From Rhodanobacter sp. DHG33 (GTDB lineage Bacteria; Pseudomonadota; Gammaproteobacteria; Xanthomonadales; Rhodanobacteraceae): 64,000 nucleotides of DNA. Below, one piece after another: positions 25,026-34,877 of the stretch. Position numbers and translations under genes: made by a program. The first letter of the stretch is position 1. Each line of letters opens with the position of its first letter. Below the pieces are notes generated by a model. The model saw only the letters and a program-made list of their open reading frames with translations, searched no databases and was not told where the DNA came from. The stretch spans positions 520,471-584,470 of the forward strand of contig NZ_JACYXM010000004.1 of NCBI RefSeq assembly GCF_014843005.1, read 5' to 3'.

Positions 25026-25712
25026 ATGCCCAAGCGCATTCTTCACGTCGTCACCAACGTCGCCCACTATGCCGACCTGTCCGAGCCGACCGGCCTGTGG
25101 CTGTCGGAGCTGACCCACGCGTACCAGGTCTTCGCCGATAAAGGCTGGGAGCAGCGGATCGTGAGCCCGAAGGGCGGCGTCTCGCCGCTGGAACCGCGCT
25201 CCCTCAAATGGCCGAACATCGACGCCACCGCGAAGGCATGGCTGGCCGACGACGCCCGCATGGTCCTCCTGTCGGAAACGGACCGGCCCGACCAGATCGA
25301 TCCCGCGGCGTTCGATGCGGTCTATTTCACCGGCGGACATGCCGTCATGTGGGACTTCCCGGACAGCGCAGGGCTGCAGCGGATCACGCGCGACATCTAC
25401 GAACGCGGCGGCATCGTATCGTCTGTCTGCCACGGCTATTGCGGCCTGCTGAATACGCAGCTGTCGGACGGCACGCTGCTGGTCGCCGGGCGCAAGATCA
25501 CCGGCTTTGCATGGGCCGAGGAAGTGCTAGCTGGCGTTGCCCGGAAGGTGCCCTACAACGCCGAGCAGGCCGTGAAGCAGCGCGGCGCGCTCTACGAGAA
25601 GGCGTTGCTGCCGTTCGCCTCGAAGGTTGTCGTCGATGGACGACTGGTGACCGGACAGAATCCGCAATCGGCCAAGGCGACGGCGGAGAGAGTTGCCGCA
25701 GCGTTGCTCTGA
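25026..25712 (+). CDS. DJ-1/PfpI superfamily protein (Hsp31/glyoxalase III-like)
   Basis: A 228-residue class I glutamine amidotransferase-like protein. The nucleophile-elbow Cys135 lies in SVCHGYCG with His136 beside it, and the conserved glutamate is in the EPTGLWLSE segment near residue 20, as in Hsp31-type DJ-1 proteins that act on glyoxals. FTGGHAVMWDFP is the family's conserved middle motif. It stands alone, convergent with tldD. Confidence 0.88.
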   Translation: MPKRILHVVTNVAHYADLSEPTGLWLSELTHAYQVFADKGWEQRIVSPKGGVSPLEPRSLKWPNIDATAKAWLADDARMVLLSETDRPDQIDPAAFDAVYFTGGHAVMWDFPDSAGLQRITRDIYERGGIVSSVCHGYCGLLNTQLSDGTLLVAGRKITGFAWAEEVLAGVARKVPYNAEQAVKQRGALYEKALLPFASKVVVDGRLVTGQNPQSAKATAERVAAALL

Positions 25713-25749
25713 GCTTGGTACAGGCTGGCGTTTCAGCCAGCCTGCACGA

Positions 25750-27189
25750 CTATGCCGCGGTGCCGCCCACCGTCATCGCATCGATCTTCAGCGTGGGCTG
25801 CCCCACGCCCACCGGCACGCTCTGGCCGTCCTTGCCGCACACGCCCACGCCTTCGTCCAGCTTCATGTCGTTGCCGATCATGGAGACGCGGGTGAGCACG
25901 TCGGGACCGCTGCCGATCAGGGTGGCGCCCTTCACGGGGGCGGTGATCCTGCCGTCTTCGATCAAGTAGGCCTCGCTGGCGGAGAACACGAACTTGCCGT
26001 TGGTGATGTCGACCTGGCCGCCGCCGAAGTTCGGCGCGTACAGGCCCTTCTTCACCGAGCGGATGATCTCCTCCGGATCGTGGCTGCCGCCGCGCATGTA
26101 GGTGTTGGTCATGCGCGGCATCGGCAGTGCGCTGAAGGATTCGCGGCGGCCGTTGCCGGTGGGCGCCATGCCCATCAGGCGCGCATTGAGCTTGTCCTGC
26201 ATGTAGCCCTTGAGGATGCCGTCCTCGATCAGCACGGTGCAGTTGGTCGACGTGCCTTCGTCGTCCACGCTGAGCGAACCGCGACGGCCGGGCAGCGTGC
26301 CGTCGTCCACCACGGTGACGCCTGGCGCGGCCACGCGCTGACCGAGGCGACCGGCGAAGGCGGAGCTGCCCTTGCGGTTGAAGTCGCCTTCCAGCCCGTG
26401 GCCGATCGCCTCGTGCAGCAGCACGCCGGGCCAGCCCGGGCCGAGCACCACAGTCATCTGGCCGGCGGGCGCGTCGACGGAATCGAGGTTCACCAGCGCC
26501 TGCCGCACGGCCTCGTCGGCAAAGGCCAGCGCGCGGCCGTTCTCGATCAGCTCGCGGTAACCGTAACGGCCGCCGCCGCCGGCATAGCCCTGCTCGCGGC
26601 GTCCGTTGGCCTCGGCGATCACCTGCACGTTGAGGCGCACCAGCGGGCGCACGTCGGCGGCCAGCGTGCCGTCGGAGGCGGCGATCAGCACGGTATCCAG
26701 CGTGGCGGCCATGCTCACGATGACCTGGGTAATGCGCGGATCGCGCGAACGCGCGTAGGCATCCACCTCGCGCAGCAGGGCGATCTTGTCCGGATTGGGC
26801 AGGCTTTCCACCGGGTCGATGGCGGGATACAGGGCCCGCGTGTTGCCCAGCGCCAGCGGCCGGCCGGCACCGCGGCCGTCCTGCGCGATCGCGCGCGCGG
26901 CCTTGGAGGCTTCCAGCAGTTGCGGCAGCACGATTTCGTCGGAATAGGCGAAGCCGGTCTTCTCGCCGGAGATCGCGCGCACGCCCACGCCCTGCTCGAT
27001 GGAGTGGCTGCCGTCCTTGACGATGCCTTCTTCCAGCGTCCACGACTCGCTGCGCGAGTGCTGGAAATACAGGTCGGCGGCATCGATGGACGGCCCCATC
27101 AGCTGCGTGAACACGCGCTCGAGGTCGCCGGTGGCGAGTCCGCCGGGGGTGAGCAGCCGGCTCTGGGCCTGCGCGATCAGGGAATCCAT
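25750..27189 (-). CDS. tldD: Metalloprotease TldD
   Basis: A 479-residue zinc protease subunit that works with TldE/PmbA in processing of peptides such as microcins and in antitoxin turnover. The HEAIGH motif (residues 259-264) gives the zinc ligands, and the C-terminal [18 protein letters not shown] segment carries the conserved cysteine. Length is normal. It lies 66 bases downstream of yhdP, in the usual rng-yhdP-tldD order. The partner gene pmbA is not in the window. Confidence 0.96.
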   Translation of the reverse strand: MDSLIAQAQSRLLTPGGLATGDLERVFTQLMGPSIDAADLYFQHSRSESWTLEEGIVKDGSHSIEQGVGVRAISGEKTGFAYSDEIVLPQLLEASKAARAIAQDGRGAGRPLALGNTRALYPAIDPVESLPNPDKIALLREVDAYARSRDPRITQVIVSMAATLDTVLIAASDGTLAADVRPLVRLNVQVIAEANGRREQGYAGGGGRYGYRELIENGRALAFADEAVRQALVNLDSVDAPAGQMTVVLGPGWPGVLLHEAIGHGLEGDFNRKGSSAFAGRLGQRVAAPGVTVVDDGTLPGRRGSLSVDDEGTSTNCTVLIEDGILKGYMQDKLNARLMGMAPTGNGRRESFSALPMPRMTNTYMRGGSHDPEEIIRSVKKGLYAPNFGGGQVDITNGKFVFSASEAYLIEDGRITAPVKGATLIGSGPDVLTRVSMIGNDMKLDEGVGVCGKDGQSVPVGVGQPTLKIDAMTVGGTAA

Positions 27190-27255
27190 GGGTCTTCGTC
27201 GATTGGCGGTGAGAGTGCAGAGAATGGGGGCACCGCGCGCGAAATCAAAGCCGCA

Positions 27256-30200
27256 TCAATGCCCCGTCGAAGAGGACGGCGCCGGCAACGCCTGCAGCTC
27301 GTCGCGCAACGGTATCGTGACGGCCGGGCTGGACGACGGTGCGGCCGGCAGCAACGGCGGCGTGGTGACCGCGGCGGAAGCGGCCGGCACTTCGTTCTTC
27401 TCCACCAGAGTCATCACCGGCTTGTCCCAGCTTCCGGTGACATGGTACCGGTAGCGCGTGCTGACCAGCTTGTTGAGACCCTTGCCCAGCAGGCCCTGCA
27501 CGGCCAGGCCGGCGGCGGCGCCCACCGGGCCGCCCACCACGGCGCCGATTACCGGCAGGCTGTTGCCGATGTGCGGGACCGCCTGCACGTACTGGTCAAA
27601 ATCCTTGGCGCGCAGCCCGGTGCGACCGCTGATGCTGATCTGTACGGCCGGCCCCTTGATGGCCAGGTTGGTGGTGGTGGCATTGCCGTCCGCGAGCCGG
27701 AAATCGCCCTTGATCGAGTCGAAGCCCAGGCCCTTGCCGAACACGTCGCCGAAATCCAGCGTCAGGCGGCGCGGCAGCTCGCCCAGCGCGACCAAACCGA
27801 ACAGGCGACCCATGCCGGGCGCCACCTCGGGAATGCGGCCGTCGCTGACGTCGATGGCCAGCGTGCCGGTGGCGTTGGCGAGGCTGAAGGCCGATGGCGG
27901 CCCGGGCCAGCTGGCGTCCAACTGGTCGCTGGTCTTGCCGCCGTTGACCAGGCCGTTGTAGCCGAACGCGGTGAGCATCTTGCCGAGGTCGTCGGCGGCA
28001 AAACCGATGCGCATATGCGTGTGGCTATTGGTGGGCGTGCCGTTCCAGTCGCCGCTGCCGGTGATCTGCACGCTGGGCGACAACGCACGCAACTGGTCGA
28101 TGCGCATGCCTTGCGCGGTGGGCCAGGTTTCCAGCCGCGCTTCGCCCAGCTTGGCGTCGCCGAAACGCAGGTCGCCCACCCACAGATGGAACGGCGGCAA
28201 TGAGGCGGGGTTGATGCCGGTGTTGGCGGGATCTTCCACGGGCTGGTTGGCGGCCGCCTTGCCGACGGGTGCGGGCGGATTGGGCCAGTACAGGTGCGTG
28301 AGACGTGCAGTGACGCCGCGCTTGTCCAGCTCGGCGGTAGGCACGCTGAAGCGGCCGGCCATCGCCGCACCGTTCACGTCCACCTGCAGGTTGTCGCTCT
28401 CCGGTGTGGCCTGCAGGGTCATCGCACCCAATGGATGGCCGAACCATTCCGCGTGGTCGGTACCCACATCCACGCTTTCCAGCACGGGGCCGCTGCTGCC
28501 CGTATTGCCCGTGGCGCCGTTGCTGCCCGCGGTGAATGCGATGGCCTGCTGCACCCAGCCGGTGACGTCGAGCCTGCCCGCGTGGCCGCGTATGCGCAGG
28601 CCCTGCGTGGGCATCTCGCTGGGCATCTGCATGCCGAACGCCAGGGTGCCGGCCAGCGGCTTCGCCCCGTCGGCCAGGCGCAGGTGGCCGCGCGCGCGTT
28701 CGCCCAGTGCCACCTTGAGGTCGCCGCCGCTCAAGGGCAGCGCCAGCTCCAGGTGCATCGGCAAGGGAGTCGCGGCGTCCTTCTTCAGCGGTACCGGCAC
28801 GTCCAGCGCCATGCCGACCAGCGTGGAATCGAGGGTGAGGGTCTGCGCCAGCGCGCCGCCGCCCGCTGGCGTGGCGAGGTTGAAGCCGATGGCGAAGGCG
28901 CTGCGCCCGTTGCCCAGCGGGTCGAGCCAGTCCAGCGAGGGATAGCCCGTCGTCAGGTCGGCGATGCTGTACGTACCGCTCAACTTCACCGCCACGGCGG
29001 TGTTCGGATCGCCGGTGGCGCCGGCGATCGCCAGGTCCATCGTGGTCGGCTGGCCATGGAAGGCACCGGCCAGCGGCCCGGCGTGGAAGCCTTTGCCGTC
29101 GAAGGTGGCCGGCCCATTGAGTTTGTCGAGCTTGAGGTTCCAGTCCTCGTTGCTCGCATCGACGTCGCTCAGCTGCGCGTTGCCCGCGAGCAGGAAATCC
29201 TGCGGCGCGCCCAGCGGCAGCGAAAGATGGAAGCTGAAATTGCCGTGGCCGCCCAGCTTCAGTTTGGCGAGCTGGTCCGCCTGCCGGCTGGCGATGGGAC
29301 TCTTCACCACGAAGCCGAGCAGGTCGGCGCCGGCGCCGTTGCCGTCCACGTTGAGATCCAGCGTGCCGTTCGCGAAGTCGGGGATCAGCGCCACCACCTT
29401 GTCGGTCTTCACGCCCAGCGACGACCCCGCGTCGGCCTGCACCAGCATGCCGTTGTTGATGAAGCTGGCGATGGCGTGGACGCCGGTGGCATCCGGCCAG
29501 TTCGGCGCATAGCGGAAGTCGAGGTTGCTCACCTCGGCGCGCGCCTCGAAACGGCCTTCGTTGTGGCGGAACGGCCAGTCCTTGAGGTCGCCGCGTACCA
29601 GCGCTTCGGCGTGGTCGAGGCTGCCGCCGACCAGTGCGCGATCCAGCCACGCCACCGCGGGCGGCGGCATCACGTTGACCGGCCAGAACAGCTTGGCCGC
29701 GACGACGTCGGCGTGCGTCACGCTGGTGTAGATGTCGAGGAACGGCGGCCCGCCGGCGTCGTGCAGGCGGATCTCGCCGCGCGCCTGTCCGCCGTAGCCC
29801 TGGCCCTCGAAATCCAGCGCATCGACGCCGACATGCCAGTCGTCGTCCGCATGCCAGAACGCCAGCGTGCCGGCCAGCTTCGACATCACGAAGGGTTCGC
29901 GGAACACGTGCGTGGCCCGCACCGTCGTCGCCTGCGCGGGCAGCTCCAGCGACACCGCCTCGCCGTCGCCGCGCAGCGTGCCGTCGATGCCGTCCACACC
30001 GGGCAGCGCACCGACCGGGTCGATGCCCAGCCCATCGAACGTGGCCTGCAACCGGTCCAGCCCCGCCGCCTGCGACCAGGCCATCGACACGTCGTCGAAT
30101 TTGCCGCGCGGACGGCCTTCGCCCAGCCAGTTCGCCAGCGCGGGCGGCAGCTTGGGCGCGAGGCCCAGCCAGGGCAGCAGCGGCGCGATCTGCAAGTCGC

Positions 30201-31194
30201 GCGCGGCCGCCTGCACGGTGAACTGGGGCGTGCCGGGGCGGTGCAGCCACACCGCCAGCGCGCTCTGGTCGTCGCCCGCCCAGCGCACTTCGTAGCCGTC
30301 GGCGCTGCGCCTGAGTCCGGCTTCGCCATGCAGCGCGGGTACCGCGACGGCACCGTTGGCGCCGACGATGCGCACACCGTCGAGGTCGAAACGGCTGACG
30401 TTGCGCACCACCTTGCCCTGCTTCCAGTCCAGCCACGCGGCCACGCTGCCCTTGCCGCCCCGCACCGCGTAGCCGCCAAGGTCCATGCCGTCGAACATCG
30501 CGGCGAGATCGAGCTGCTGGCCGGACAGCCACAGCCGCCCGCTGCTGCCGTCGTCGCGGAAACTGCCCGCGCCGTGCAGGATGCCCGGCGCGCCCTCGCG
30601 CCGCAGCAGCGCGCCCACGCGGATGCGGCTGCCCTGGTGGCTCAGTCGCAGGTGATCGGCGATCAGGCTGTAGTGTTTGTTGCTGGCTTCATCGGCGATG
30701 TCGAGCCGCAGGTCGTCCAGCCACAGCTCCACCGAAAGCCGGCCGAAGCTGGGCGGCTGCGAACTGCCGCCGGCGCCCAGGCCGTTGACGTGCCAGCTGC
30801 CGTCCTTGTCGCGGCTCAGATCCAGCTGCAGGCCGCGCGTGCGCAGATTCACCAGGTGCCGCGTGGGCAGCCAGCCGCCGAAGTCGATCTGCAGCTCGGA
30901 TTCGGGAATGTGGATCGGTGTGCCCGTGCCGCCTGGCGGCACGCCCACGGTGACGTCGCGCAGCACGAACAGCGGGCCGGAGCCGCTCCATTTGCTTTGC
31001 AGCGAAGCGAAGCTGATCGGCCGCTCCAGCTTCGCGGACAGCTCGCGCGCCACCCACTCGGGATGCCGCGCCACCAGCGGCACCAGCAGCTGCGCCAGCG
31101 CCATCAGCACGGCCAGCGCGATCACCGCGACACCCGCGATCCAGCCCAGCGCGCGCGCGCCGATGTGCAGCCGACGCCGCCAGGCCATGTTCAC
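27256..31194 (-). CDS. yhdP: YhdP-family AsmA-like inter-membrane lipid-transport protein
   Basis: A 1312-residue AsmA-superfamily protein with one N-terminal TM helix (about residues 15-38, IAGVAVIALAVLMALAQLL) and a very long periplasmic part rich in beta strands. YhdP, TamB and YdbH of E. coli form hydrophobic grooves that carry phospholipids toward the outer membrane. The C-terminal region shows VSDGRIPEVAPGMGRLFGL followed by ALGELPRRL, a conserved family signature. The C-terminus is Pro/Ala/Ser rich. It starts 24 bases downstream of rng, in the classical gammaproteobacterial order. Confidence 0.93.
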   Translation of the reverse strand: MNMAWRRRLHIGARALGWIAGVAVIALAVLMALAQLLVPLVARHPEWVARELSAKLERPISFASLQSKWSGSGPLFVLRDVTVGVPPGGTGTPIHIPESELQIDFGGWLPTRHLVNLRTRGLQLDLSRDKDGSWHVNGLGAGGSSQPPSFGRLSVELWLDDLRLDIADEASNKHYSLIADHLRLSHQGSRIRVGALLRREGAPGILHGAGSFRDDGSSGRLWLSGQQLDLAAMFDGMDLGGYAVRGGKGSVAAWLDWKQGKVVRNVSRFDLDGVRIVGANGAVAVPALHGEAGLRRSADGYEVRWAGDDQSALAVWLHRPGTPQFTVQAAARDLQIAPLLPWLGLAPKLPPALANWLGEGRPRGKFDDVSMAWSQAAGLDRLQATFDGLGIDPVGALPGVDGIDGTLRGDGEAVSLELPAQATTVRATHVFREPFVMSKLAGTLAFWHADDDWHVGVDALDFEGQGYGGQARGEIRLHDAGGPPFLDIYTSVTHADVVAAKLFWPVNVMPPPAVAWLDRALVGGSLDHAEALVRGDLKDWPFRHNEGRFEARAEVSNLDFRYAPNWPDATGVHAIASFINNGMLVQADAGSSLGVKTDKVVALIPDFANGTLDLNVDGNGAGADLLGFVVKSPIASRQADQLAKLKLGGHGNFSFHLSLPLGAPQDFLLAGNAQLSDVDASNEDWNLKLDKLNGPATFDGKGFHAGPLAGAFHGQPTTMDLAIAGATGDPNTAVAVKLSGTYSIADLTTGYPSLDWLDPLGNGRSAFAIGFNLATPAGGGALAQTLTLDSTLVGMALDVPVPLKKDAATPLPMHLELALPLSGGDLKVALGERARGHLRLADGAKPLAGTLAFGMQMPSEMPTQGLRIRGHAGRLDVTGWVQQAIAFTAGSNGATGNTGSSGPVLESVDVGTDHAEWFGHPLGAMTLQATPESDNLQVDVNGAAMAGRFSVPTAELDKRGVTARLTHLYWPNPPAPVGKAAANQPVEDPANTGINPASLPPFHLWVGDLRFGDAKLGEARLETWPTAQGMRIDQLRALSPSVQITGSGDWNGTPTNSHTHMRIGFAADDLGKMLTAFGYNGLVNGGKTSDQLDASWPGPPSAFSLANATGTLAIDVSDGRIPEVAPGMGRLFGLVALGELPRRLTLDFGDVFGKGLGFDSIKGDFRLADGNATTTNLAIKGPAVQISISGRTGLRAKDFDQYVQAVPHIGNSLPVIGAVVGGPVGAAAGLAVQGLLGKGLNKLVSTRYRYHVTGSWDKPVMTLVEKNEVPAASAAVTTPPLLPAAPSSSPAVTIPLRDELQALPAPSSSTGH

Positions 31195-31218
31195 CGGGAA
31201 GCCGCCGCAGCGGCTGGG

Positions 31219-32697
31219 TTACAGCAACACCACATCAAACTGTTCCTGCGAGTAATGCTCCTCCGCCTGGAAGCGTATGCTCTTGGAGATGAACTCTTCC
31301 AGTTCGGCCACCGCGGCGGACTCTTCTTCGAGGATGCGGCCGACCACGGTGGGGCTGGCCATCACCAGCAGTTTCTCGGCGTTGAACTGGCGCACCGCGC
31401 GGGTGATCTCGCGGAAAATCTCGTAGGTCACCGTTTCGGCGGTCTTCAGCGTGCCGCGGCCGCTGCAGGCCGGACAGGGCTCGCAGAGCTGGCGCTCGAG
31501 GCTTTCGGTGGTGCGCTTGCGGGTCATCTCGACCAGGCCCAGCGACGACATCGGATACACCGTGGTCTTGGCGTGATCGCGCGCCAGGCCCTTGGCCAGC
31601 ATGCGCAGCACCTGGCGCTTGTGCTCCTCGTCGACCATGTCGATGAAGTCGATGATGATGATGCCGCCGAGGTTGCGCAGTCTCAGCTGGCGCGCCGCCG
31701 CCTGCGCCGCCTCCAGGTTGGTGCGGTAGACGGTTTCTTCCAGGTTGCGCGTGCCGAGGTAGGCGCCGGTGTTCACGTCGATGGTGGTCATCGCCTCGGT
31801 CTGGTCCACCACCAGGTAACCGCCCGACTTCAGCGGCACTTCCTTCTTCAGCGCGTGCTGGATCTCGTCCTCCACGCTGTACAGGTCGAAGATCGGCCGC
31901 TCGCCGTCGTAGTGCTCCACCCGGTCGTCCAGGCTGGGCATGAACTTGTGCACGAACTTCACCACCTTCTCGAAGGTTTCGCGCGAATCCACGCGCACCT
32001 TCTCGATGTCGTCGGTGAGCATGTCGCGCAGGCCGCGCAACGGCAGCGAAAGTTCTTCGTACACGCGCTCGCCCACGCGGGACTTGGCGATGTTCTCCTG
32101 CACCACGCGCCACACCTTGCCGAGGTAGGTCACGTCGAAGGCCAGCGATTCGGCGCTCTGCCCCTCCGCGTTGGTGCGCACGATGTAGCCCAGCGGGTTC
32201 TCGCCAATGAGGCTGCCCATCACCTCGCGCAGGCGCGTGCGTTCGTCCTCGTCCTCGATGCGCGCGGAAATGCCCATGGTGTGCGCATACGGCAGCAGCA
32301 CCAGGTAGCGCGAAGGGATCGACAGGTGCGCCGACAGGCGAGCGCCCTTGCTGCCGATGGGGTCCTTCACCACCTGCACCACGACTTCCTGGCCCTCGTG
32401 CACCAGCTCGCTGATGGGCGGCGTATGGCCGTTGCCGTGGCCATTGCCTTCGGCACCCTCCGGCAGCGCGGGGCGCACGATGTCCGAAGCGTGCAGGAAG
32501 GCCGCGCGATCCAGCCCGATCTCCACGAACGCCGCCTGCATGCCCGGCATCACCCGCTGTACCCGGCCCTTGTAGATGTTGCCCACGTAGCCGCGCTTGG
32601 AGGCGCGCTCGACGTGCACCTCCTGCAACATGCCGTTCTCGACCACGCCCACCCGCGTCTCGCGCGGGGTCACGTTGATCAGGATCTCTTCGCTCAC
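31219..32697 (-). CDS. rng: Ribonuclease G
   Basis: A 492-residue endoribonuclease that matures the 16S rRNA 5' end and takes part in mRNA decay. The S1 domain is at about residues 35-125. The catalytic metal-binding aspartates lie in MTTIDVNTGAYLG and IIIIDFIDMVDEEHK, and the zinc-link cysteines in CEPCPACSGRG. The start is GTG at 32697 with GGAG 7 bases upstream. The usual neighbour maf is missing upstream, where a divergent two-component system is found instead. Confidence 0.96.
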   Translation of the reverse strand: MSEEILINVTPRETRVGVVENGMLQEVHVERASKRGYVGNIYKGRVQRVMPGMQAAFVEIGLDRAAFLHASDIVRPALPEGAEGNGHGNGHTPPISELVHEGQEVVVQVVKDPIGSKGARLSAHLSIPSRYLVLLPYAHTMGISARIEDEDERTRLREVMGSLIGENPLGYIVRTNAEGQSAESLAFDVTYLGKVWRVVQENIAKSRVGERVYEELSLPLRGLRDMLTDDIEKVRVDSRETFEKVVKFVHKFMPSLDDRVEHYDGERPIFDLYSVEDEIQHALKKEVPLKSGGYLVVDQTEAMTTIDVNTGAYLGTRNLEETVYRTNLEAAQAAARQLRLRNLGGIIIIDFIDMVDEEHKRQVLRMLAKGLARDHAKTTVYPMSSLGLVEMTRKRTTESLERQLCEPCPACSGRGTLKTAETVTYEIFREITRAVRQFNAEKLLVMASPTVVGRILEEESAAVAELEEFISKSIRFQAEEHYSQEQFDVVLL

Positions 32698-32722
32698 TGC
32701 GTAACTCCCCGAATAGAAAGCC

Positions 32723-32752
32723 TTTATAGCGGTTGCCCGCTACCACTGTCGA
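32723..32752 (-). promoter_or_regulatory. Promoter of the rng-yhdP-tldD operon
   Basis: On the minus strand TCGACA (32747-32752) and TATAAA (32723-32728) with an 18-bp spacer make a good sigma-70 promoter about 25 bases before the rng GTG codon. Confidence 0.6.
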
Positions 32753-32844
32753 TGCGCGGCGCACGGTGCAAAAAACCGAATGTTTTGCTAAGCCCGAACG
32801 GCGACAATGGGGCGACCCGACTCGGCTTGGACAATGGACCCGGG

Positions 32845-33510
32845 ATGAAATTGCTGCTGGTGGAAGACTCCGAACGCCTGCGCCAGACCCTGCACCATGG
32901 CCTGCAGGGCGCCGGTTTCACCGTGGACGCCGCCAGCGACGGCGTGGAAGCCTGCGGCTTCCTGGCCGGCTACGACTACGACCTGGTGGTGCTGGACCTG
33001 ATGCTGCCGCGGCTGGACGGCATCGGCGTGCTGCGCAGCCTGCCGGCCGGCGGGCGGCGGCCGCGCGTGCTGGTGCTGTCCGCCCGCGACCAGGTGCCCG
33101 ACCGCATCGAGGCCCTGAACGCCGGCGCCGACGATTACCTGATCAAGCCCTTCGCCTTCGACGAACTGGTGGCCCGACTGCACGCGCTGGCGCGGCGCCC
33201 GCAGCAGGCGCAGCCCGACGTGCTCAGCCACGGCGCGCTGAACTGGGACCCGCGTTCGCACAGCACCACGGTCAAGGGGCGCCCGCTGGCGCTGACGCCG
33301 CGCGAGTTCGCCGTGCTCGGCCTGCTGCTGCGCCATCGCGGCCGCGCCTTCAGCCGCCAGGAGATCCTGGACCGTACCGCCGGCAGCGACAGCGAGGTCT
33401 CGGACCGCAGCGTGGAAGTGCTGGTCTTCGGCCTGCGCCGCAAGCTGGACGCCGCCGGGCTGCCCGGTCTGATCGAAACGCGGCGCGGCGCGGGCTACCT
33501 GATCCCGTGA
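32845..33510 (+). CDS. OmpR-family response regulator
   Basis: A 221-residue two-component regulator. The receiver domain has the acidic pair in VEDSE, the phosphoacceptor Asp51 in VVLDLMLPRLDG and Lys101 in YLIKPFAF. A linker leads to the C-terminal winged helix (about residues 128-219, with LTPREFAVLGLLLRH and LIETRRGAGYLIP). It closely resembles QseB/PmrA-type regulators in layout. The stop overlaps the kinase GTG. The promoter region is shared with rng. Confidence 0.94.
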   Translation: MKLLLVEDSERLRQTLHHGLQGAGFTVDAASDGVEACGFLAGYDYDLVVLDLMLPRLDGIGVLRSLPAGGRRPRVLVLSARDQVPDRIEALNAGADDYLIKPFAFDELVARLHALARRPQQAQPDVLSHGALNWDPRSHSTTVKGRPLALTPREFAVLGLLLRHRGRAFSRQEILDRTAGSDSEVSDRSVEVLVFGLRRKLDAAGLPGLIETRRGAGYLIP

Positions 33511-34877
33511 AACCCGCCTCGCTCTCGGCCCGCGTCACCCTGCTGCTGGCCATCGTCTGCCTGCTGGTGCTGGGCGGCGGCGCCAAGCTGATGGACTGGC
33601 GCATCGACCACGAGCTCGCCACCCGCTTCCACAGCAACCTGCTCGACCAGGCCCGCGCACTCGGCACCGTGCTCGCGCAGGAACAGGCCACGCCCGCCGG
33701 CCACATCGTCACCGGCCCGGTGGGCGACGACACCTGGTACGAACTGCGCTGCGACGGTGCCGCCCCACAGCGCAGCAATCCGCCGCCACCGGCCGTGCCG
33801 GACGGCTGGCCCGCCGACGTGGACGCGAAGCCGCGCTACGCCCGGCTCGGCCATCATCAACACCATCTGGACACGGTACGGCTGAGCTTCGCCCGCCCCG
33901 GCAGCCCGGCACCGGCCACCTGCCGCCTGCTGTTCGTGCAGGACCGCCACTCGCTCGACGAACTGATGCTGGCGTTCGACTGGATCCTCGCGCTGGGCCC
34001 GCTGCTCGCCGCCGCCATCGCGCTGATCGCCGTGCCGCTGGTGGTGCGCCGCGGCCTGCGCCCGATGAGCGCGCTGGTGAATCACATGGGCGGCATCGGC
34101 CCGAATGCCCCCGGCCAGCGCCTGGCGCCCATCGGCCTGAAGGAGCTCGACCCGCTGGTGGCGCGCTTCAACGACGTGCTGGCCCGCATGGACGACGGCC
34201 TGGCGCGCGAACGCCAGTTCGCCAGCGGTCTGGCCCACGAGACGCGCACGCGCCTCGCCGAGCTGCGCGCACTGGCCGAGGTGGAGGTGCGCTACCCCAG
34301 CGGCCGCAGCCTGCCCGACCTGCTGACCGAGATCGGCAGCATCGGCGCGGAGCTGGAAGCCACCGTCACCGCCCTGCTCCTGCTCACCCGCCTGCAATCG
34401 GGTTTGGAACAGCCGCAATGGCAGCTCCTGCCGCTGGGGCCCTGGCTGGAACGCCAGTTGCAACGCCAGCAGGCCACCGTCGCCGCGCGCGGCATCGCGC
34501 TGGCGAGCGAAGGGAGGCCGCCCGCCGAGCTGCACACCGACCCGGCCCTGCTGGAAGTGATCGTCGGCAACCTGCTGGGCAATGCCTGCGCCTATGCTCC
34601 CGCAGGCGACACCGTACGGCTGAGGCTCGATGAGCGCGGCCTCGCCGTCGACAACGCCGCGCCCGGCCTTGCCGAGGCCGACCTCGCCAGCTTCGGCCAG
34701 CGCTTCTGGCGCAAGCAGCTGCCTCACGCCGGACACGCCGGGCTGGGCCTCGCGCTCACCGCCGCCGCCGCACAGGTGCTGGGCATGGCGCTGGACTTCC
34801 GGCTCGATCCGCAGCAGCGTCTGCATGTCACGCTGGACTGGCACGCCGCCGTCACCCGGGAAACCACGACGCCATGA
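33507..34877 (+). CDS. Sensor histidine kinase
   Basis: A 456-residue membrane kinase starting at GTG 33507, which overlaps the regulator stop (GTGA). TM1 is at about residues 10-27 and TM2 at about 160-180, enclosing a 130-residue periplasmic sensor with His-rich RLGHHQHH around residue 117. A HAMP-like stretch leads to the H-box FASGLAHETRTRL with His244; the usual HELRTPL is altered to HETRTRL. The ATP lid has NLLGNACAY (N-box), VDNAAPG (G1) and AGLGLAL (G2). The signal is unknown, although the His-rich loop could bind metal. Confidence 0.9.
   Translation: MKPASLSARVTLLLAIVCLLVLGGGAKLMDWRIDHELATRFHSNLLDQARALGTVLAQEQATPAGHIVTGPVGDDTWYELRCDGAAPQRSNPPPPAVPDGWPADVDAKPRYARLGHHQHHLDTVRLSFARPGSPAPATCRLLFVQDRHSLDELMLAFDWILALGPLLAAAIALIAVPLVVRRGLRPMSALVNHMGGIGPNAPGQRLAPIGLKELDPLVARFNDVLARMDDGLARERQFASGLAHETRTRLAELRALAEVEVRYPSGRSLPDLLTEIGSIGAELEATVTALLLLTRLQSGLEQPQWQLLPLGPWLERQLQRQQATVAARGIALASEGRPPAELHTDPALLEVIVGNLLGNACAYAPAGDTVRLRLDERGLAVDNAAPGLAEADLASFGQRFWRKQLPHAGHAGLGLALTAAAAQVLGMALDFRLDPQQRLHVTLDWHAAVTRETTTP

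Noticed and set aside
25693..28203. An 836-codon plus-strand frame over tldD and yhdP
   Set aside because: His/Gln/Arg-rich antisense shadow; tldD and yhdP are both convincing on the minus strand.
28294..33510. A 1738-codon plus-strand frame opposite yhdP and rng
   Set aside because: It is an antisense shadow of two well-supported genes; only the last 222 codons (from 32845) are the response regulator.
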